DNA of 64,000 nt from Streptomyces pyxinicus. GTDB taxonomy: Bacteria; Actinomycetota; Actinomycetes; Streptomycetales; Streptomycetaceae. Each line of letters begins with the position of its first letter. Positions within the stretch are counted from its first letter, which is position 1. Positions 24,076 through 32,105 of this stretch are shown piece after piece. The translations under genes and the position numbers were made by a program. Location: positions 1 to 64,000 of the forward strand of contig NZ_JANUGP010000026.1 of assembly GCF_024753135.1 (NCBI RefSeq). Direction: 5' to 3'. The notes beneath the pieces are model-generated. The model saw only the letters and a program-made list of their open reading frames with translations, ran no database searches and was not told where the DNA came from.

Positions 24076-24479
24076 ACGGTCCGCTGCGGTACGCCCGCTC
24101 ACGGGCGCTGCCCTTGGCGCCGGCCGCGCTCGCCGGTACGGCCGCCTTCGCGGTGTGGGCGGCCGGTCTGCTGGACGCCTGTCTCGACCCGGACCGCCGG
24201 GTGCCGGTGGTCGCGCCGGCACCGCTGCCGGCGTCGGCGGTGATCGGGACGAGTCTGTACAGCGCCTCGGCGGAACTGGACCGCACGGCCGTCCGCCCCT
24301 GGTGGCCGCGGCGGCTGGCGCAGTTGCCGGCGCTGACGGCACTGGCCGGGGGGCTGCTGTCGCTCGCGGTGCTCGGGCACCCGGACGTGTTCGGACCGCC
24401 GGCGGTGCTGCGCAACACGTTGGGCTGTACGGGGCTCACGGCGGCGGCCGCCGTGCTGTTCGGGGCGCGGCCGAGCTAG
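24072..24479 (+). CDS. ABC-operon membrane protein, probably truncated by a nonsense mutation
   Basis: GTG 24072 overlaps the previous stop by 4 nt. The product is 135 residues with hydrophobic segments (LALAPAALAGTAAFAVWAAGL, LAQLPALTALAGGLLSLAVLG, NTLGCTGLTAAAAVLFGA). It ends ...GARPS at a TAG. The same frame stays open beyond the TAG to TGA 24663-24665 and continues with membrane-like sequence (LPAFGYVTAVCLGAAAGR). A single TGG to TAG change (Trp codon at 24477-24479) would explain this. It is the last gene of the exporter operon. Confidence 0.75.
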   Translation: MNGPLRYARSRALPLAPAALAGTAAFAVWAAGLLDACLDPDRRVPVVAPAPLPASAVIGTSLYSASAELDRTAVRPWWPRRLAQLPALTALAGGLLSLAVLGHPDVFGPPAVLRNTLGCTGLTAAAAVLFGARPS

Positions 24480-24665
24480 CTGCCCGCCTTCGGCTACGTC
24501 ACGGCGGTGTGCCTGGGCGCGGCGGCCGGGCGGCACGGTCGCGCGGCGGCGGTGTGGGCGTGGCCCGTGCAGCCGAGCGCGCAGGCCGGGGCGTGGGCGG
24601 CGGCGCCGGCCGCGTTCGCGCCGGGCGCTGTACGCGGTGTCCGCCCGGAGGGCCCTCGCGGCTGA
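24480..24665 (+). pseudogene. In-frame continuation after the nonsense codon
   Basis: About 62 open codons remain in the frame of the preceding gene. Residues read LPAFGYVTAVCLGAAAGR...WAWPVQPSAQAGAWAAAPAAFAPG before a TGA. The start resembles a further membrane helix and the end looks degraded, possibly through an additional frameshift. Confidence 0.55.
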
Positions 24666-24690
24666 ACCGCGCCACGAGGGCGGGGCCCGG

Positions 24691-25227
24691 TCAGGCCGAG
24701 ATGCCGTCGATCCGGGCCAGGGCGTCGTCCGCGCCGTACGGCTGGAGGTAGGGCAGCCAGCGCGGGTCGCGGTGGCCGGTGCCGATGATGCGCCAGGCCA
24801 GGCCGGAGGGCGGGGCCGGCTTGTGGCGCAGCCGCCAGCCCAGCTCGACGAGGTGGCGGTCGGCCTTGACGTGGTTGCAGCGGCGGCAGGACGCCACCAC
24901 GTTGTCCCAGACGTGCTTGCCCCCGCGGCTGCGCGGGATGACGTGGTCGACGCTGGTTGCGACGCCACCGCAGTACATGCACCGGCCTCCGTCGCGCGCG
25001 AACAGCGCCCGCCGGGTGAGGGGGACGGGTCCGCGGTAGGGGACCCGCACGAAACGCTTGAGCCGGACCACGCTGGGGGCGGGGACGGTGACGGTCGCGC
25101 TGTGCAGATAGGCGCCGGATTCCTCCAGGGAGACGGCCTTGTTCTCCAGGACGAGGACGAGCGCGCGGCGGAGCGGTACGACGCCGAGCGGCTCGTACGA
25201 CGCGTTGAGGACCAGGACGTGCGGCAC
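24691..25227 (-). CDS. HNH endonuclease
   Basis: 178 residues from GTG 25227 (AAGGAGG upstream). The N-terminus PHVLVLNASYEPLGVVPLRRALVLVLENKA is characteristic of a widely conserved stand-alone actinobacterial HNH family. The HNH core has two zinc-binding CxxC knuckles (CMYCGG, CRRCNH) around the catalytic TSVDHVIPRSRGGKHVWDNVV segment. It cuts or nicks DNA in vitro in related proteins, but the cellular role of this stand-alone family is not established. Divergent from the MscS gene. Confidence 0.92.
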   Translation of the reverse strand: MPHVLVLNASYEPLGVVPLRRALVLVLENKAVSLEESGAYLHSATVTVPAPSVVRLKRFVRVPYRGPVPLTRRALFARDGGRCMYCGGVATSVDHVIPRSRGGKHVWDNVVASCRRCNHVKADRHLVELGWRLRHKPAPPSGLAWRIIGTGHRDPRWLPYLQPYGADDALARIDGISA

Positions 25228-25534
25228 GGGTGCCTCCTTGGGCGTCGGCGGCGCGTGGCTCGCGCCGGGACGATCTGAGGTCAGTCTCCCCTCATGCCTG
25301 GTGAACGCGCCACCATGTCCCGGTAACGGGCTGGGAGTGTTTTCGACCACACCCCATACATCCCCAGGACCACGGCCTGTTCAAGCCGGAGTGAGTCCGG
25401 TCTCTCCTGGGGGCCCGCCTGGTGGATCCGCGCGGGGCACCCGCCATGCCCCGTTAGTGTGGTGGTCCTGTCCGTCCGGTGACCTTTTCGTGACCCCGCC
25501 GGTGCGGACCGCGCAGCACTTGGAGGTACCTGCC
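25228..25534. other. Divergent intergenic region, HNH/mscS
   Basis: About 307 bp with no convincing gene. A TAGTGT element (25458-25463, in the sequence CGTTAGTGTGG) fits a streptomycete -10 for the rightward mscS gene, but no good -35 is seen. Confidence 0.3.
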
Positions 25535-26650
25535 GTGTCGTCCTTGCCCGCCGTCCTGCTGGCCGCCGGTACGACGCCGTCCCCATCGCCGTCCCCCTCG
25601 GGCTCGACGGCGCCGGCCGTGCCGACCCTCCAGGACGCCCAGGACAGCGCGACGAACGCGGCGAGCTGGGTCGAGCAGAACTGGTCGACGTGGCTCGCGA
25701 TGGCGCTCCAGATCCTGCTGGTCATCGTGGTGGCGGTGGCGCTCCGGGCGGTGGTGCGGCGGGCGATCAGCAAGCTGATAGACCGGATGGGCCGTAGCGC
25801 GCAGGCGGCGGACGGCAGCGCGCTGGGCGGGCTGCTGGTCAACACCGAGCGCCGTCGGCAGCGTTCGGCCGCGATCGGGTCGGTGCTGCGGTCGGTGGCC
25901 AGCTTCCTGATCCTCGGCACGGCCGCGCTGATGGTGCTGAGCACCTTCAAGATCGACCTGGCGCCGCTGCTGGCCTCGGCCGGTGTCGCGGGCGTGGCGA
26001 TCGGTTTCGGCGCCCGGAACCTGGTCACCGACTTCCTCTCCGGCGTGTTCATGATCCTGGAGGACCAGTACGGGGTCGGCGACACCATCGACGCCGGGGT
26101 GGCCTCCGGCGAGGTGATCGAGGTCGGGCTGCGGGTGACCAAGCTGCGCGGCGCCGACGGGGAGATCTGGTACGTCCGCAACGGCGAGGTGAAGCGGATC
26201 GGCAACCTGTCGCAGGGCTGGGCGACGGCCGGGGTCGACGTGACCGTGCGGGCGGGTGAGGACCTGGACAAGGTCAAGGCCACACTGGACGAGGTCGCCG
26301 AGAAGCTGAGCAAGGAAGAGCCGTGGAACGAGCTGCTGTGGGGCCCGGTGGAGGTGCTCGGCCTCGACTCCGTGCTCATCGACTCCATGGTGATCCGGGT
26401 CTCCGCCAAGACCATGCCGGGCAAGTCGCTGACGGTCGAGCGGGAGCTGCGCTGGCGCGTCAAGCGGGCCTTCGACGCGGCGAGCATCCGCATCGTGGGC
26501 GGCGCGACGGCGGTCGAGGACGTGGCGGCCGCCGCCCCCGACCCGACGGCGGCGGTCGCGGCCCCCTCCGTCTACGCCAACGCCGACTCCCCGCAGTCGA
26601 TCGCCACGACCCCGATCGCGCCGCAGCGCCCGGCACCGCCGTCGAAGTAG
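25535..26650 (+). CDS. MscS-family mechanosensitive ion channel
   Basis: 371 residues from GTG 25535 (GGAGGTA at 25522-25528). A Pro/Ser-rich lead (TTPSPSPSPSGSTAPAVP) precedes the membrane part: TM1 WLAMALQILLVIVVAVALRAVVRR, TM2 VASFLILGTAALMVLSTFKI, and the pore helix LLASAGVAGVAIGFGARNLVTDFLSGVFMILEDQYGVGD, the MscS hallmark. The cytosolic vestibule follows (GEVIEVGLRVTKLRGADGEIWYVRNGEV). It opens under membrane tension to release solutes on osmotic downshock. An Ala/Pro tail ends the protein. Confidence 0.95.
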   Translation: MSSLPAVLLAAGTTPSPSPSPSGSTAPAVPTLQDAQDSATNAASWVEQNWSTWLAMALQILLVIVVAVALRAVVRRAISKLIDRMGRSAQAADGSALGGLLVNTERRRQRSAAIGSVLRSVASFLILGTAALMVLSTFKIDLAPLLASAGVAGVAIGFGARNLVTDFLSGVFMILEDQYGVGDTIDAGVASGEVIEVGLRVTKLRGADGEIWYVRNGEVKRIGNLSQGWATAGVDVTVRAGEDLDKVKATLDEVAEKLSKEEPWNELLWGPVEVLGLDSVLIDSMVIRVSAKTMPGKSLTVERELRWRVKRAFDAASIRIVGGATAVEDVAAAAPDPTAAVAAPSVYANADSPQSIATTPIAPQRPAPPSK

Positions 26651-26731
26651 GCGAAGTAGGGGAAGTAGGGGAACGGTTCAGCACGCTCGTTCGAGTGAAG
26701 CGGTGGGGCATTCCGGCGCGGGGCGCGCACG

Positions 26732-26760
26732 GGGTGCCCCATCGTTCTGCCGGGGCACCC
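26732..26760. terminator. Hairpin between mscS and Uma2 gene
   Basis: A perfect 9-bp stem, GGGTGCCCC (26732-26740) with GGGGCACCC (26752-26760), has an 11-nt loop. There is no T run; it is terminator-like. Confidence 0.5.
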
Positions 26761-26804
26761 AGCGCGGGCTTAGCCTGGCATCAGTGCGACGAGGAGAATG
26801 AGCG

Positions 26805-27422
26805 ATGAGCGCCGAACCTCTTGTGGAGCCGGTGATGACGCAGGACCCCATCGATCTGCTGATCGCGTTCGAGGAGGCGTCGGTGGCGCCGATTCGACCC
26901 GAGTACGTCGAGGGGACGGTCATCGTGCCGCCGCAACCGGATTACCAGCACAGCAAGGGCGCGGTCGGGCTCACCGTCCAGTTCCATACGGCCGGCCTGG
27001 ACCTGGCGGGCATGGGCATGGGCTTCCGGGCGGCACATCGCGACGGCAGCACGATGGCGCTGGTGATCCCCGACTTCTACGTCCTGCGCCGCGAGCCGAC
27101 CGAGCTGGACGAGTCGTACCTCAGGGCACACAAGGGCTGGTACCCGATCGGCATGATCGCTCTCGTCGGCGAGGTCACCTCGTCCAACCACGCCATCGAC
27201 ACCGGCGCGAAGCTCGCCGCCTACGCGGCCGCCGGCATCCCGGCCTACGTCCTGATCAACCGTGAGACGTGGACGGCCCACTGCCACACCGACCCCGTCC
27301 TCCCCGGTGACGACCCCGCCAAGGCGTACTACGAGGACGACACCAAGGTCGCCCTGGGCGAACCCCTGCCCCTCCCCTCCCCCTACCCCACCCTCGACAC
27401 ATCCCGCTTCGTCACCGCCTGA
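26805..27422 (+). CDS. Uma2-family (DUF820) PD-(D/E)XK nuclease-like protein
   Basis: 205 residues from ATG 26805 (GAGGAG upstream). Core motifs are RPEYVEGTVIVPPQPDYQH, LVIPDFYVLRR (catalytic-type Asp), LVGEVTSSNHAIDTGAKLAAYAAAGIPAYVLINRE (the E-x-K-like strand and helix) and the closing TDPVLPGDDPAKAYYEDDTKVALGEPLPLP. These restriction-endonuclease-fold proteins are abundant in Streptomyces and cyanobacteria; their function is not established. It stands alone upstream of the csn operon. Confidence 0.9.
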   Translation: MSAEPLVEPVMTQDPIDLLIAFEEASVAPIRPEYVEGTVIVPPQPDYQHSKGAVGLTVQFHTAGLDLAGMGMGFRAAHRDGSTMALVIPDFYVLRREPTELDESYLRAHKGWYPIGMIALVGEVTSSNHAIDTGAKLAAYAAAGIPAYVLINRETWTAHCHTDPVLPGDDPAKAYYEDDTKVALGEPLPLPSPYPTLDTSRFVTA

Positions 27423-27479
27423 CCCCGGCCCCCTCCCCCGCCCCGAGGTAACGACTCCGTCGCCCGGGGCCGTTGTCTC

Positions 27480-27509
27480 TTGACGCCCCCTTCGTCCTGG
27501 GCTTACGTT
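27480..27509 (+). promoter_or_regulatory. Probable csn operon promoter
   Basis: A -35 element TTGACG (27480-27485) and a -10 TACGTT (27504-27509) are separated by 18 bp. The predicted start is near 27516, directly before the palindromic operator. It is the only good promoter seen ahead of the six csn genes. Confidence 0.6.
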
Positions 27510-27523
27510 CCTCCCACCCCGAC

Positions 27524-27536
27524 AGGAAAGTTTCCT
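27524..27536. promoter_or_regulatory. CsnR operator palindrome
   Basis: A perfect 13-bp palindrome AGGAAAGTTTCCT lies at the predicted transcription start of csnR. CsnR-type ROK repressors are reported to bind such AGGAAA/TTTCCT palindromes upstream of chitosanase and csn genes. Binding here would block the promoter until chitosan oligomers bind the repressor. Confidence 0.75.
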
Positions 27537-27637
27537 AACAGTATGAACGGTGCTCCCCCGCGGCCTCCTTGATCGACACTGGACGCCCGGCCCGGACACT
27601 GAGAAGCTGGGCGGCCGGAGAGGCAGGTGTCGAGTCC

Positions 27638-28849
27638 ATGGCAGGAACCGCCGGTACGCCGGGCACCCCGCGGGTCCTGCGCGCCATGAACGACCGGGCC
27701 GCCCTGGACCTGCTGCTGGCGCACGGCCCGCTCTCCCGCACCCGGATCGGCAAGCTCACCGGCCTGTCCAAGCCGACCGCCTCCCAGCTGCTGGCCCGGC
27801 TGGAGGCGGCCGGACTGGTCCGGGCCACCGGCACCAGCGAGGGCCGCCCGGGACCCAACGCCCAGCTCTACGCGGTCGAACCCGGTGCCGCGTACGCCGC
27901 CGGGCTCGACGTCACCCCGCAGCGCATCCGCGCCGCCGTCGCCGACATCACCGGCCGCACGGTCGGCGAGTTCGAGCTGCCCACCCCCGGCAGGCGGTCC
28001 GCGGGTCCCGTCGTACAGCAGGTCACCGACGCCCTCGACGGCGCCGTGAAGGCCGCGGGGCTGGCCCGTGCCGACGTCCACCGGCTCGTCATCGGCACCC
28101 CCGGCGCCTTCGACCCCACCACCGGGCGGCTGCGCTACGCCTCCCACCTGCCCGGCTGGCACTCCCCCGCGCTGCTCGACGACCTCGCCGCCGCGCTGCC
28201 GATGCCGGTCGAGTACGAGAACGACGTCAACCTCGTCGCCATCGCCGAACAGCGGCTCGGCGCGGCCCGCGGCCACGCCGACTTCGTGCTGCTGTGGAAC
28301 CAGGAGGGCCTCGGCGCCGCCCTGGTCCTCGGCGGCCGGCTGCACCGCGGCTGGACCGGCGGCGCCGGCGAGGTCGGGTTCCTGCCGGTGCCGGGCACGC
28401 CCCTGGTGCGCCAGGTCACCCGGGCCAACAGCGGCGGCTACCAGGAGCTGGCCGGCGCCCAGGCGCTGCCGGGGCTGGCCCGCGAACTGGGCGTCGCCGA
28501 CGTGCCGCCGGGGCCGTACCCGGAGGCCGCCGCCGCGCTGGTGGCCCGCGCCGCCGACCACGCGGACGGGCCGCACCGGGAACTGCTGCGGACCTACGCG
28601 ACCCGGCTGGCCACCGGTCTCGCCTCGCTCGTCTCGGTCCTCGACCCCGAACTCGTCGTCCTGTCCGGCTCCGCCCTGACGGCCGGCGGCGAGGTGCTGC
28701 GCGCCCTCGTCCAGGCCGAGCTGGCGGAACTGGCGGCGGCCCGCCCCCGGCTGGTCGTCGGCGACGTCCACGAACACCCCGTCCTGCGCGGCGCGTTGGA
28801 GTCCGCGCTGGCCACCACCCGCGACGAGGTCTTCGACACCTCCCGCTGA
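27638..28849 (+). CDS. csnR: ROK-family transcriptional repressor CsnR
   Basis: 403 residues from ATG 27638; an upstream in-frame ATG at 27569 is possible. The N-terminal winged helix is ALDLLLAHGPLSRTRIGKLTGLSKPTASQLLARLEAAGLVRA. The ROK sugar-kinase-like domain follows (AAGLDVTPQRIRAAVADITG; LVIGTPGAFDPTTGRL; ENDVNLVAIAEQRLG; GLGAALVLGGRLHRGWTGGAGEVGF; HPVLRGALE). It is the first gene of a six-gene locus whose order (repressor, SBP, two permeases, GH4, kinase) equals the chitosan-oligosaccharide operon csnR-K of S. coelicolor. It should bind the palindrome upstream and respond to glucosamine oligomers. The csnA chitosanase is not in this window. Confidence 0.85.
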   Translation: MAGTAGTPGTPRVLRAMNDRAALDLLLAHGPLSRTRIGKLTGLSKPTASQLLARLEAAGLVRATGTSEGRPGPNAQLYAVEPGAAYAAGLDVTPQRIRAAVADITGRTVGEFELPTPGRRSAGPVVQQVTDALDGAVKAAGLARADVHRLVIGTPGAFDPTTGRLRYASHLPGWHSPALLDDLAAALPMPVEYENDVNLVAIAEQRLGAARGHADFVLLWNQEGLGAALVLGGRLHRGWTGGAGEVGFLPVPGTPLVRQVTRANSGGYQELAGAQALPGLARELGVADVPPGPYPEAAAALVARAADHADGPHRELLRTYATRLATGLASLVSVLDPELVVLSGSALTAGGEVLRALVQAELAELAAARPRLVVGDVHEHPVLRGALESALATTRDEVFDTSR

Positions 28850-28914
28850 CGTACGACCCCGGCACCGCCCTTCCCCATCCCCTTCCCCCGTCCCCGCCCC
28901 TGGGAGACCTCGTC

Positions 28915-30258
28915 ATGCCCACAGCCCTGCCCGAAGCCGTCCGAAAAGCGGCTTTCGCCCTGGCCGCCTCCACCGTGCTGCTCACCACCGCCTGTACCGG
29001 CCAGTCCGGCGCGGGCGCCTCGGACGACCCGTCGAAGGACACGACGATCACCTTCTGGCACGCCTGGAGCGCGCCGAACGAGGTGCAGGCCGTCAAGGCG
29101 CTGGTCGCCGGCTTCGAGCACGCGCACCCCAACATCCGGGTGAACGTCGTCGGCAACATGACCGACGACAAGATCAACCAGGCGCTGCGCGCGGGCGGCG
29201 ACAAGGCACCCGACGTGATCTCCTCCTTCACCACCAACAACGTCGGCAAGTTCTGCTCCTCGGGCGCGCTGGTGGACCTGAACCCCTTCTTCGAGAAGGC
29301 GGGCATCGACCCGGGGACGACGTTCCCGAAGGCGATGAACGAGTACACGCAGTTCGACGGCGACCGCTGCACCGCCCCGCTGCTGGGCGACGCCTACGGC
29401 CTCTACTACAACAAGACGGCGTTCCGGAAGGCCGGCATAGCGCACCCGCCGAAGACCTGGTCCGAGTTCGAGGCGGACGCCAAGAAGCTGACGATCGCCC
29501 GGGGGGACACGTACCGGCAGCTCGGGTTCATGCCGGACTACCACGGCTGGGAGTCCACCACCGAGCACTACCTGGGGCAGTTCTCCCCCACCTACTTCGG
29601 CAAGGACGGCACGTCCGAGCTGGCGAAGGACCCGGCGTTCGCGAAGGGCTTCCGACTCCAGAAGCGGCTCGTGGACGAACTCGGCGGCTACGAGAAACTG
29701 GAGAAGTACCGGGCGACGCTCGGTGACGAGTGGGGCGCCAAACACCCCTTCCACACCGGCCAGGTGGCCATGCAGCTCGACGGCGAGTGGCGGCTCGGGA
29801 TGGCGGAGGAGACCAAGCCGGACTTCGGGATCGGCGTCGCCCCGCTGCCCGTCCCGGACGACCAGGCCGACCAGTACGGCAAGGGCTACATCACCGGCAC
29901 CATCACCGGTATCGCCGCCACCAGCCACAAGCAGAACGCGGCCTGGGAGTTCGTCCGGTACATCACCACCGACACCGACGCCGTGGTGGGCTTCGCCAAC
30001 GCCATCCACAACGTGCCCTCGACCCTCGCGGCCCTGAAGTCCCCGAAGCTGACGTACGACCCGCGCTTCAAGACCTTCCTGGACATCGCCGCCGACCCGA
30101 ACTCCACCACCAGCCCCGCGTCCGTCAACGGCGGCGTGTACCTGACGACGATCCAGCAGTTCGGCTACGACTACGAGAGCGGCGAGGTCACCGACCTGAA
30201 GGCCGGACTGAAGAAGACGGCCGCGCAGATCGACACGGACATCGAGCAGGCGAAGTAG
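28915..30258 (+). CDS. csnE: Chitosan-oligosaccharide ABC transporter substrate-binding lipoprotein
   Basis: 447 residues from ATG 28915 (GGAGA upstream). The lipobox LTTAC places the lipid-modified cysteine at residue 27, so the mature protein is anchored outside the membrane. Family-1 extracellular solute-binding features are ITFWHAWSAPNEVQAVKALVAGFE, VVGNMTDDKINQALRAGGDKAPDV, DAYGLYYNKTAFRKAGI, and a C-terminal lobe with KGYITGTITGIAATS. It delivers short chitosan oligomers to the CsnFG channel. No second operator lies in the 65-bp gap after csnR, so co-transcription is likely. The ATPase is probably the shared MsiK, not encoded here. Confidence 0.87.
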   Translation: MPTALPEAVRKAAFALAASTVLLTTACTGQSGAGASDDPSKDTTITFWHAWSAPNEVQAVKALVAGFEHAHPNIRVNVVGNMTDDKINQALRAGGDKAPDVISSFTTNNVGKFCSSGALVDLNPFFEKAGIDPGTTFPKAMNEYTQFDGDRCTAPLLGDAYGLYYNKTAFRKAGIAHPPKTWSEFEADAKKLTIARGDTYRQLGFMPDYHGWESTTEHYLGQFSPTYFGKDGTSELAKDPAFAKGFRLQKRLVDELGGYEKLEKYRATLGDEWGAKHPFHTGQVAMQLDGEWRLGMAEETKPDFGIGVAPLPVPDDQADQYGKGYITGTITGIAATSHKQNAAWEFVRYITTDTDAVVGFANAIHNVPSTLAALKSPKLTYDPRFKTFLDIAADPNSTTSPASVNGGVYLTTIQQFGYDYESGEVTDLKAGLKKTAAQIDTDIEQAK

Positions 30259-30260
30259 CC

Positions 30261-31202
30261 ATGACCACGCTCACGCTGACGTCGAAGCGCCGCCGGGCGG
30301 CGCTGCGCAACCTCGCCTTCATGTCACCCTGGCTGATCGGCTTCGGGGTGTTCTTCGCCTATCCACTGGTCTCGACGGTCTACTTCTCCTTCACGCACTA
30401 CGACGGCTTCCGGCCGCCCACCTGGAGCGGCGGCCAGAACTGGACGTACGTCTTCACGCACTACCCGCTGTTCTGGCCCGCCTTGCGAAACACCCTGTGG
30501 CTGGTGCTGGTGATGGTGAGCCTCCGGGTCGTCTTCGGGCTCGGGATCGGGATGCTCATCACGCGGATCAAGACCGGTACGGGGGTCTTCCGCACCCTGT
30601 TCTACCTGCCCTACCTGGCCCCGCCGGTCGCGGCGACGATGGCGTTCGCGTTCCTGCTCAACCCCGGTACCGGCCCGGTCGACTCCCTGCTGGAGAAGGC
30701 GGGCGTCCCGGCACCCGGCTGGTTCAACGACCCCTCCTGGTCCAAGCCGGCCCTGACCCTGCTCGCGCTGTGGGGCATCGGCGACCTGATGGTCATCTTC
30801 ATGGCCGCGCTGCTCGACGTGCCCACCGAGCAGTACGAGGCGGCCGAGCTGGACGGCGCCTCCGCCTGGCAGCGCTTCCGGTACGTGACCCTGCCGAACA
30901 TCTCCCCGATCGTGATGTTCGCCGTGGTCACCGGCGTGATCCAGACCATGCAGTACTACACGCAGCCGCTGATCGCCGGGAAGGTGGCGTCGGGCGTGAT
31001 CCAGGGCGCCGGCACCCAGTTCGAGCCCGGCTACCCGGACAAGTCCACGCTCACCCTCCCCCAGCTCGTCTACAACCTCGGCTTCCAGCGCTTCGACTAC
31101 GGCTCGGCCTGTGTCGTCGCCCTGGTGCTGTTCGCCCTGTCGATGGCGTTCACCGCGCTCCTGATGCGGCGCCGGGGCGGCCTGATCCAGGCAGGTGACT
31201 GA
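30261..31202 (+). CDS. csnF: Chitosan-oligosaccharide ABC transporter permease 1
   Basis: 313 residues starting 2 nt after csnE. Six membrane helices (LAFMSPWLIGFGVFFAYPLVS first) are typical of MalF/UgpA-type permeases. The ATPase-contact EAA loop is EQYEAAELDGASAWQRFRYVTLPNISP. It forms the import pore with CsnG. No ATPase gene is in the operon, as for other Streptomyces sugar importers energised by MsiK. Confidence 0.9.
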   Translation: MTTLTLTSKRRRAALRNLAFMSPWLIGFGVFFAYPLVSTVYFSFTHYDGFRPPTWSGGQNWTYVFTHYPLFWPALRNTLWLVLVMVSLRVVFGLGIGMLITRIKTGTGVFRTLFYLPYLAPPVAATMAFAFLLNPGTGPVDSLLEKAGVPAPGWFNDPSWSKPALTLLALWGIGDLMVIFMAALLDVPTEQYEAAELDGASAWQRFRYVTLPNISPIVMFAVVTGVIQTMQYYTQPLIAGKVASGVIQGAGTQFEPGYPDKSTLTLPQLVYNLGFQRFDYGSACVVALVLFALSMAFTALLMRRRGGLIQAGD

Positions 31203-31204
31203 CC

Positions 31205-32098
31205 ATGACCCAGGTACTGGAGCGACCGCTCAAGCTCGCCCCGGGGGCCTCCGGCGCCGAGCGCACCGCCCGCCGCCGGGCCCTGCTGGAGTGGGTCGCG
31301 GTGCACTCCCTCGGGGTGGCCGCCGCGCTCTTCTTCACGCTGCCCTTCGTCTTCGTGTTCCTGACCTCGCTGATGAGTGACAGCCAGGCCTTGAGCCGGG
31401 ACCTGATCCCGCACACCTGGGAGTGGGGCAACTACCGGAAGGTGTTCGACACCCCGGGCTTCCTCACCTGGTGGCGCAACACCCTGCTGTACGCCGGACT
31501 CGGCACCGTGCTCACCGTGCTGTCGTCCGTCCCGGTGGCCTACGCGCTCGCCAAGTTCCGCTTCCGGGGCCGGAACCTGTCCCTCATGCTGGTGATCTCG
31601 ATGATGATGCTGCCCCCGCAGGTCGTCGTCATCCCGATGTACCTGTTCTGGGCGAAGCAGCTCGGCCTGTCCGGCACGCTGTGGCCGCTGATCGTGCCGA
31701 TGGCGTTCGGGGACGCGTTCTCCGTCTTCCTGCTGCGCCAGTTCCTGCTGACGATCCCGAACGAGTACCTGGACGCGGCCCGCGTCGACGGCTGCGGTGA
31801 GCTGCGCACCCTGCTGCGGGTGGTGCTGCCGATGGCGAAGCCGGGCATCGCCGCCGTGGCCCTCTTCCAGTTCTTCTCCGCCTGGAACGACTACTTCGGC
31901 CCGCAGATCTACGCGTCCGAGAACCCGGGCGCCTGGACCCTGAGTTACGGCCTGGAGTCGTTCAAGGGCGCCCACCACACCGACTGGAACCTCACCATGG
32001 CCGCGACGGTTCTGGTCATGGCACCCGTGATCCTCGTGTTCTTCTTCGCGCAGAAGGCGTTCGTCGAGGGCGTCACGCTCACCGGAGTGAAGGGTTGA
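31205..32098 (+). CDS. csnG: Chitosan-oligosaccharide ABC transporter permease 2
   Basis: 297 residues starting 2 nt after csnF. MalG/UgpE-type permease with the segment LIPHTWEWGNYRKVFDTPGFLTWWRNTLLYAG and six helices. The EAA loop is NEYLDAARVDGCGELRTLLRVVLPMAKPGI. The partner of CsnF, with the same expected reliance on MsiK-type ATPase. Confidence 0.9.
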   Translation: MTQVLERPLKLAPGASGAERTARRRALLEWVAVHSLGVAAALFFTLPFVFVFLTSLMSDSQALSRDLIPHTWEWGNYRKVFDTPGFLTWWRNTLLYAGLGTVLTVLSSVPVAYALAKFRFRGRNLSLMLVISMMMLPPQVVVIPMYLFWAKQLGLSGTLWPLIVPMAFGDAFSVFLLRQFLLTIPNEYLDAARVDGCGELRTLLRVVLPMAKPGIAAVALFQFFSAWNDYFGPQIYASENPGAWTLSYGLESFKGAHHTDWNLTMAATVLVMAPVILVFFFAQKAFVEGVTLTGVKG

Positions 32099-32105
32099 TG
32101 TCTGT

